From Hymenobacter sp. CRA2 (GTDB taxonomy: Bacteria; Bacteroidota; Bacteroidia; Cytophagales; Hymenobacteraceae): a stretch of DNA of 64,000 nt. The notes under the pieces were generated by a model that saw only the letters and a list, made by a program, of their open reading frames with translations, searched no databases and had not been told where the DNA came from. The stretch is from positions 62,001 to 126,000 of the forward strand of contig NZ_MVBC01000010.1 in assembly GCF_002007105.1 (NCBI RefSeq), written 5' to 3'. Within the stretch, counting starts at the first letter, position 1. Each line of letters begins with the position of its first letter. Shown piece after piece: positions 63,467 to 64,000 of the stretch. Both the position numbers and the translations under genes were made by a program.

Positions 63467-64000
63467 ATGGCAAAGCAGGACACGAAAGCCAGCAAAGAAA
63501 CTTTCGCTTTACCATCATCCCCTTATGATGAACTAAGCCGCATTATCCAGTCGTACGCCCGCAGAGGCGACAACGTGAGCTTGGCGGATGTCGCCCGTTT
63601 AAGTGGCTTAACTGAAGACACCATCAGCAGAAACAATGCTTTTTTAACCACATCGGGATTAATAGCTGGGGGCAATGCCAAAAGCGCTACCGATTTGGGC
63701 AAACGTTTAGGGCGAGCATTAGAGCACGAACAGGCCGACGACGTGCGCAATTGCCTCGCTGAAATGGTGCAGGCCGTTCCGTTTTTGACTGACTTGCTTT
63801 CACCCGCACGGATGAAGAAGGGCAATACGGAAGCTGAACTAGTCGCACATATCTTATATGTGGCAGACATACCCAGGACCAATACAAAGAAAGTAACCGG
63901 TGCACATGCCGTTGTTCGAATCCTCCTGGAAGCGGGCTTACTTACCGATGACAACGGCACTCTTCGCCTTCAAGCAGGAACGCCCCCGCAAGCCGAACCC
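63467..64000 (+). CDS. Winged-helix-like protein of unknown function, cut by window end
   Basis: The frame is open from ATG 63467 to the window end (178 codons, no stop). The first 75 residues read as a winged helix: YDELSRIIQSYARRGDNVSLADVARLSGLTEDTISRNNAFLTTSGLI, then a wing-like GGNAKSATDLGKRLGRAL. A second similar unit follows (ELVAHILYVADIPRTNTKKV; AVVRILLEAGLLTDDNG), so it may carry two DNA-binding-like modules. No family is recognised. It is divergent from the TIR gene and less GC-rich than typical genes here. It may be a further component of the putative defence locus, whose remaining genes would lie beyond the window. Confidence 0.6.
   Translation, partial: MAKQDTKASKETFALPSSPYDELSRIIQSYARRGDNVSLADVARLSGLTEDTISRNNAFLTTSGLIAGGNAKSATDLGKRLGRALEHEQADDVRNCLAEMVQAVPFLTDLLSPARMKKGNTEAELVAHILYVADIPRTNTKKVTGAHAVVRILLEAGLLTDDNGTLRLQAGTPPQAEP

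Overview
The window looks like a chromosomal segment of a GC-rich Bacteroidota, most likely Hymenobacter or a close relative (inference). The support is: four secreted proteins ending in type IX secretion (T9SS) sorting domains, several protein families common in this phylum (an HD/PycTM-type protein, DUF2652, an M43 protease with a GEVED domain, a metallophosphoesterase/BamA protein), promoters matching the Bacteroidota TAnnTTTG element, and GC-rich genes separated by AT-rich spacers. I see no rRNA, CRISPR array, integrase or plasmid/phage replication gene. The only mobile-element trace is an IS630-like N-terminal fragment at 43.6-44.1 kb.

Layout. 0-7 kb: the end of a methionine aminotransferase-like gene with a YafV-like omega-amidase, a T9SS FG-GAP protein, murF, rmlC and a family 4 glycosyltransferase. 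7-12.7 kb: a minus-strand cluster of three outer-membrane-like paralogues alternating with one intact and two truncated adhesin-like genes. It contains a near-identical 585-bp direct repeat, and the paralogues keep constant 5' ends but have divergent 3' ends. 12.9-18 kb: a two-gene glycoside hydrolase operon (GH5-like and GH2). 18.2-20.6 kb: an odd acetyltransferase-cytochrome c fusion, then hflX. 20.8-24.2 kb: two tandem M43 metalloproteases. 24.3-27 kb: sixA and ppk1. 27-35 kb: an outer-membrane protein, a 1307-residue protein that appears to join a phosphoesterase, a kinase-like module and a BamA-type barrel, then a convergent pair made of an HD-PycTM (Pycsar effector-like) protein and a cyclase-like DUF2652 protein. 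35.3 kb: tRNA-Arg(CCU). 35.7-42.5 kb: a cupin and a complete tripartite RND efflux operon. 42.5-48.8 kb: a small unknown gene, the IS630 remnant, a LacI-type regulator with operator-like palindromes, an M13 peptidase and a TIGR04283-type glycosyltransferase. 48.9-56.4 kb: a DUF1345 protein and a minus-strand set containing a MacB/FtsX-type ABC system with its sigma-54 response regulator and histidine kinase. 56.8-60.5 kb: a TonB-dependent siderophore-type receptor and a PepSY membrane protein, suggesting ferric-siderophore uptake and reduction. 60.8-64 kb: a possible defence locus with a coiled-coil protein, an XRE regulator with an adjacent palindrome, a TIR-domain protein and a divergent winged-helix gene cut by the window end.

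The strongest candidates for something undescribed are: the phosphoesterase/kinase-like/BamA fusion; the cyclase-like/HD-PycTM pair; the TIR-XRE-wHTH locus; the constant-5'/variable-3' surface gene cluster; and the acetyltransferase-cytochrome fusion. A family of MITE-like inverted repeats sharing an ATGTCGAGC/GAGATG core occurs at least three times (41.2, 51.1 and 60.6 kb). All function calls come from reading motifs by eye; no database search was possible.
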